Shown: positions 54,741 through 57,641 of the stretch, piece after piece
Layout: each line of letters begins with the position of its first letter
How positions within the stretch are numbered: position 1 is the first letter of the stretch
Assembly (NCBI RefSeq): GCF_014651235.1
Contig: NZ_BMWM01000010.1
Coordinates: 1-57,641, forward strand
DNA length: 57,641 bases
Source of the DNA: Leuconostoc lactis KCTC 3528 = DSM 20202
Lineage (GTDB): Bacteria > Bacillota > Bacilli > Lactobacillales > Lactobacillaceae
Direction of reading: 5' to 3'
Translations under genes and position numbers: made by a program
Notes under the pieces: generated by a model
The model's input: the letters and a program-made list of their open reading frames with translations, nothing else
Told to the model about the DNA's origin: nothing
Databases searched by the model: none

Positions 54741-55958
54741 ATGGCTAAATTGACTGTTTCAGATTTGGAACTTTCAGGTAAGAAAGTATTGATGCGCGTT
54801 GACTTCAACGTGCCAATCAAGGCAGGCGTTATCGGAAACGATAACCGTATTGTGGCAGCGTTGCCAACAATCAAGTACGTACTTGAGCATGGTGGACGTG
54901 CGATCTTGTTCTCACACTTGGGTCGTATCAAGTCTGAAGACGATAAGAAGGACTTGTCATTGGCACCAGTTGCTAAGCGTTTGGGTGAATTGTTGGGTCA
55001 AGAAGTGAAGTTTGTCCCACAAACACGCGGTGCTGAACTTGAAGCTGCTGTTGCAGATTTGAAGGATGGCGAAGTTTTGATGGTTGAAAACACACGTTTT
55101 GAAGACGTTGCAGACGGCCAAGAAACAAAGTATGAATCAAAGAACAATGATGAACTTGGTAAGTACTGGGCATCATTGGGTGATGATATCTTCGTCAACG
55201 ATGCCTTTGGTACAGCACACCGTGCCCACGCCTCAAACGTTGGTATTTCAGCAAATGTGTCACAAGCAGCAGCTGGCTTCTTGATGGAAAAGGAAATCAA
55301 GTTCTTGGGTGACGCTGTGGCAAACCCAGTGCGTCCATTTGTTGCCATTATTGGTGGTGCCAAGGTTTCAGATAAGATTGAAATCGTCAAGTCATTGCTT
55401 GAAAAGGCCGACAAGGTAATTGTTGGTGGTGGGATGGCCTATACTTTTGATGCTGCAAAGGGTTACAAGATTGGCAACTCATTGTTTGAAGCGGATAAGG
55501 TTGAATTGGCTAAGGAATTGATGGCAGAAGCTGGCGACAAGCTTGTTTTGCCAGTTGATTCAGTTGCCGCTGATGCTTTCTCAAATGATGCCAAGACAGA
55601 AGTTGTTGATGCAGCAGCCGGTATCCCTGATGGTTACATGGGACTAGACATTGGACCAAAGTCAGTGAAGTTGTTCCAAGATACATTGGATGGTGCTAAG
55701 ACAGTTGTTTGGAACGGCCCAATGGGTGTCTTTGAAATGCCTAACTTTGCTAAGGGAACTTTGGCTATCGCCGAAGAATTAGTGAAGGTCACTGAAAACG
55801 GTGGTACAACAATTGTTGGTGGTGGTGATTCAACTGCAGCCGTACAACAATTAGGTGTTGCTGACCAATTGTCACATATCTCAACTGGTGGTGGTGCTTC
55901 ATTGGAATACCTTGAAGGTAAGGAATTGCCAGGAATTGCCGCAATTACAGAAAAGTAA
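54741..55958 (+). CDS. pgk: Phosphoglycerate kinase
   Basis: 405 residues; it transfers phosphate from 1,3-bisphosphoglycerate to ADP, the first ATP-forming step of the phosphoketolase/glycolysis end. Motifs are [12 protein letters not shown] (about 15-26), [34 protein letters not shown], the hinge and GGGDSTAAV (nucleotide site). Strong codon bias indicates high expression. The gene stands alone here, without gap or tpi. The ATG at 54741 has TTTTGGAGGCTATC. Confidence 0.96.
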   Translation: MAKLTVSDLELSGKKVLMRVDFNVPIKAGVIGNDNRIVAALPTIKYVLEHGGRAILFSHLGRIKSEDDKKDLSLAPVAKRLGELLGQEVKFVPQTRGAELEAAVADLKDGEVLMVENTRFEDVADGQETKYESKNNDELGKYWASLGDDIFVNDAFGTAHRAHASNVGISANVSQAAAGFLMEKEIKFLGDAVANPVRPFVAIIGGAKVSDKIEIVKSLLEKADKVIVGGGMAYTFDAAKGYKIGNSLFEADKVELAKELMAEAGDKLVLPVDSVAADAFSNDAKTEVVDAAAGIPDGYMGLDIGPKSVKLFQDTLDGAKTVVWNGPMGVFEMPNFAKGTLAIAEELVKVTENGGTTIVGGGDSTAAVQQLGVADQLSHISTGGGASLEYLEGKELPGIAAITEK

Positions 55959-55963
55959 ACGTT

Positions 55964-55987
55964 AAAACAGCCAAACGGCTGTTTTTT
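55964..55987 (+). terminator. pgk terminator
   Basis: AAAACAGCC-AAAC-GGCTGTTTT with T6. Confidence 0.9.
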
Positions 55988-56077
55988 AGTTGGTTTTGAT
56001 CAGGTCGGCTTCGGATAATTTTGACGATGTCATGTATAATAGGACTAACGAAGTCAACTAAGATTTAGGAGTGTCGT

Positions 56078-57490
56078 ATGATTCAGGTTTATAATACATT
56101 GTCTCGAGAAAAAGAAGTTTTCAAACCGCTAACACCGGGTAAAGTGAGTATGTATGTCTGCGGACCGACAGTGTATAACTACATCCATATTGGCAATGCG
56201 CGATCGGCGATTACTTTTGATGTGATTCGTCGTTACTTTGAATATCGCGGTTACACTGTCAAATATGTCTCGAATTTTACCGACGTGGACGATAAAATCA
56301 TCAAGCGCGCACGCGAAGAAGGCGTTGATGAAATGACGATTGCCAACAAATATGCTGATGCTTTTCATGCCGATACGTTGCCACTTAACATTAAGCCTGC
56401 AACGATTCGGTCACGCGCGACCGAAGTCATTCCAGATATTATTACCTTTGTACAAGATTTGATTGATAAAGGGTATGCGTATGAATCGGCGGGAGATGTT
56501 TATTTCCGTGCCAAGCAATTCAAGGGCTATGGTATTTTGGCCCATCAAGACTTAACCGAAATGACTGCTAATGCTGCTGGCCGCTTAGATGATGACGAAC
56601 AAACCCGCAAAGAAGATCCGATTGACTTTGCGGTTTGGAAAGCTAGTCGTGATGTCGATGAAATTGCTTGGGCATCGCCTTGGGGCAATGGTCGACCAGG
56701 TTGGCACATTGAGTGCTCGGTCATGTCACAAAAATATTTGGGCAAAACGATTGATGTTCATGGTGGCGGCATTGATTTGGCGTTTCCACATCATACAAAT
56801 GAAATTGCCCAATCAGAGGCACGGACGGGTCAAAAATTTGTGAATTATTGGCTACATAACGGCTTTGTGAATGTTGATAATGAAAAGATGTCCAAGTCAT
56901 TAGGGAACTTTACCACCCTGCATGATATGCTAACGGATTACGATGACCCAATGGCAATTCGCTATTTACTTGCCACAACACATTATCGGCGGCCAATTAA
57001 CTATGCGCCGGACACATTGGCACAGGCACGTGCTGCGCTAGAACGGCTCCGGACAGGATATCGCAATTTACAATTCCGTTTAGCAGATGCTGTCCCTGGT
57101 CAAGATACTGTGCTAGAAACAACCATCCAGCAACAGGTCGAAGCCTTTGAGCTAGCGATGGATGATGACTTTAATGTACCCAATGCCGTAGCTGCAATTT
57201 TTGAGTTGATTACATTAGCAAATACGTATGCAGAAGCGACAACTGTTTACGATGGTACGGTGACAAAACTATTAACGACAATTGAGACGCTAATGGGTGT
57301 TTTGGGAATTGATGGGTTATCAGGAGCGTCGGATCTGACGGCTGAACAACGCCGCTTGATTGATGCCCGCGCCATTGCACGGACGTCGCAAGACTACCAA
57401 ACATCAGATGAGCTACGTGAGCAACTTAAGACATTAGGTATTATCATAGAAGATACACCACAAGGGCAGCGATGGCATCGCGCCAAGTAA
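56078..57490 (+). CDS. cysS: Cysteinyl-tRNA synthetase
   Basis: 470 residues, class I synthetase charging tRNA-Cys. Signature motifs are [20 protein letters not shown] (first zinc cysteine and HIGH-type HIGN) and KMSKSLGNF (about 270-278). The further zinc ligands are in [14 protein letters not shown] and [13 protein letters not shown]. The DALR-like C-terminal domain is present. TTTAGGAGTGTCGT-ATG gives the start. No T-box leader is present in the 89 bp upstream. Confidence 0.96.
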   Translation: MIQVYNTLSREKEVFKPLTPGKVSMYVCGPTVYNYIHIGNARSAITFDVIRRYFEYRGYTVKYVSNFTDVDDKIIKRAREEGVDEMTIANKYADAFHADTLPLNIKPATIRSRATEVIPDIITFVQDLIDKGYAYESAGDVYFRAKQFKGYGILAHQDLTEMTANAAGRLDDDEQTRKEDPIDFAVWKASRDVDEIAWASPWGNGRPGWHIECSVMSQKYLGKTIDVHGGGIDLAFPHHTNEIAQSEARTGQKFVNYWLHNGFVNVDNEKMSKSLGNFTTLHDMLTDYDDPMAIRYLLATTHYRRPINYAPDTLAQARAALERLRTGYRNLQFRLADAVPGQDTVLETTIQQQVEAFELAMDDDFNVPNAVAAIFELITLANTYAEATTVYDGTVTKLLTTIETLMGVLGIDGLSGASDLTAEQRRLIDARAIARTSQDYQTSDELREQLKTLGIIIEDTPQGQRWHRAK

Positions 57491-57512
57491 AACCGCTTTG
57501 GCGGTTTTTTTA
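57488..57512 (+). terminator. cysS terminator
   Basis: AAAACCGC-TTTG-GCGGTTTT with T7 overlapping the stop codon. Confidence 0.9.
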
Positions 57513-57641
57513 TTAGTCAACGTTTATACAAAGACAAACTTATAGATAGTTTTATTAGTTTATACTGGATAAAAAACGAACGAAGAAAGTGATAAAAAGT
57601 GTGATAAAGGTATAAAGCGAACGTGTAAAAAAGAAGTAAAA

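Overview
The window reads as chromosome of a heterofermentative lactic acid bacterium of the Leuconostoc/Weissella group, most like Weissella. Pointers are an L-2-hydroxyisocaproate dehydrogenase close to the enzyme first described from Lactobacillus (now Weissella) confusus, moderate GC, and Lactobacillales-type families (EmrB/QacA pump plus a small DUF4811-like partner, Rgg-like regulator, LysM/lysozyme-like secreted protein, GtfA-like glycosyltransferase). The genus is inferred from recalled sequence features, not from a search. I saw no prophage, insertion sequence or CRISPR array.

Layout. 1-6.2 kb, minus strand: a frameshifted small secreted protein, tRNA-Asn, the argCJBD operon (argJ frameshifted near its 5' end), a PEBP-family protein and an unknown acidic protein. 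6.2-9.6 kb: a divergent HTH regulator, a DUF915-like hydrolase broken by an in-frame stop, and the KtrAB potassium system. 9.8-15 kb: nucleoside uptake (ABC transporter nupABC lacking its binding protein, then a CNT nucleoside symporter broken by an amber codon). 15-21.6 kb: hydroxyacid dehydrogenase, a consensus parS site, azlCD, an amino acid permease, and a trpXYZ-type ABC transporter. 21.8-31 kb: paired fluoride channels, DegV, hemolysin III, tRNA-Lys, UppP, NAD(P)HX epimerase, alpha-carbonic anhydrase, RF3 and uracil permease. 31.4-38 kb: the F1Fo ATP synthase operon atpBEFHAGDC. 38-43.5 kb: phosphonate-type ABC transporter phnDCEE followed by a cytoplasmic 5'-nucleotidase-like phosphoesterase. 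43.6-57.6 kb: LysM protein, split Rgg-like regulator, OYE flavoenzyme, tRNA-Glu, HelD, PanK-like kinase, MFS pump, GtfA/partner pair, pgk and cysS.

The most notable observation is the leader of the trpXYZ-type operon (minus strand, 21328-21596). A consensus promoter drives a Shine-Dalgarno-led 15-codon peptide, MQNVLAQLNNAWWRR, with tandem Trp codons. Behind it lie mutually exclusive hairpins and two terminator-like stem-loops. This has the architecture of ribosome-mediated tryptophan attenuation. Lactobacillales usually use T-boxes for this purpose, and no T-box motif is present here.

Other themes. At least four genes (ktrB, crcB1, prfC, the OYE gene) have a -10 element placed so that transcription should start at or next to the ATG, which suggests leaderless mRNAs. 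uppP and uraA lack a well-placed Shine-Dalgarno but follow a tiny SD-led ORF that ends at their start codon. Five genes carry a single disruption (three frameshifts, two in-frame stops), plus one catabolite-controlled promoter that leads to only a 20-codon stub. These could be real gene decay or assembly errors, and only resequencing can tell.
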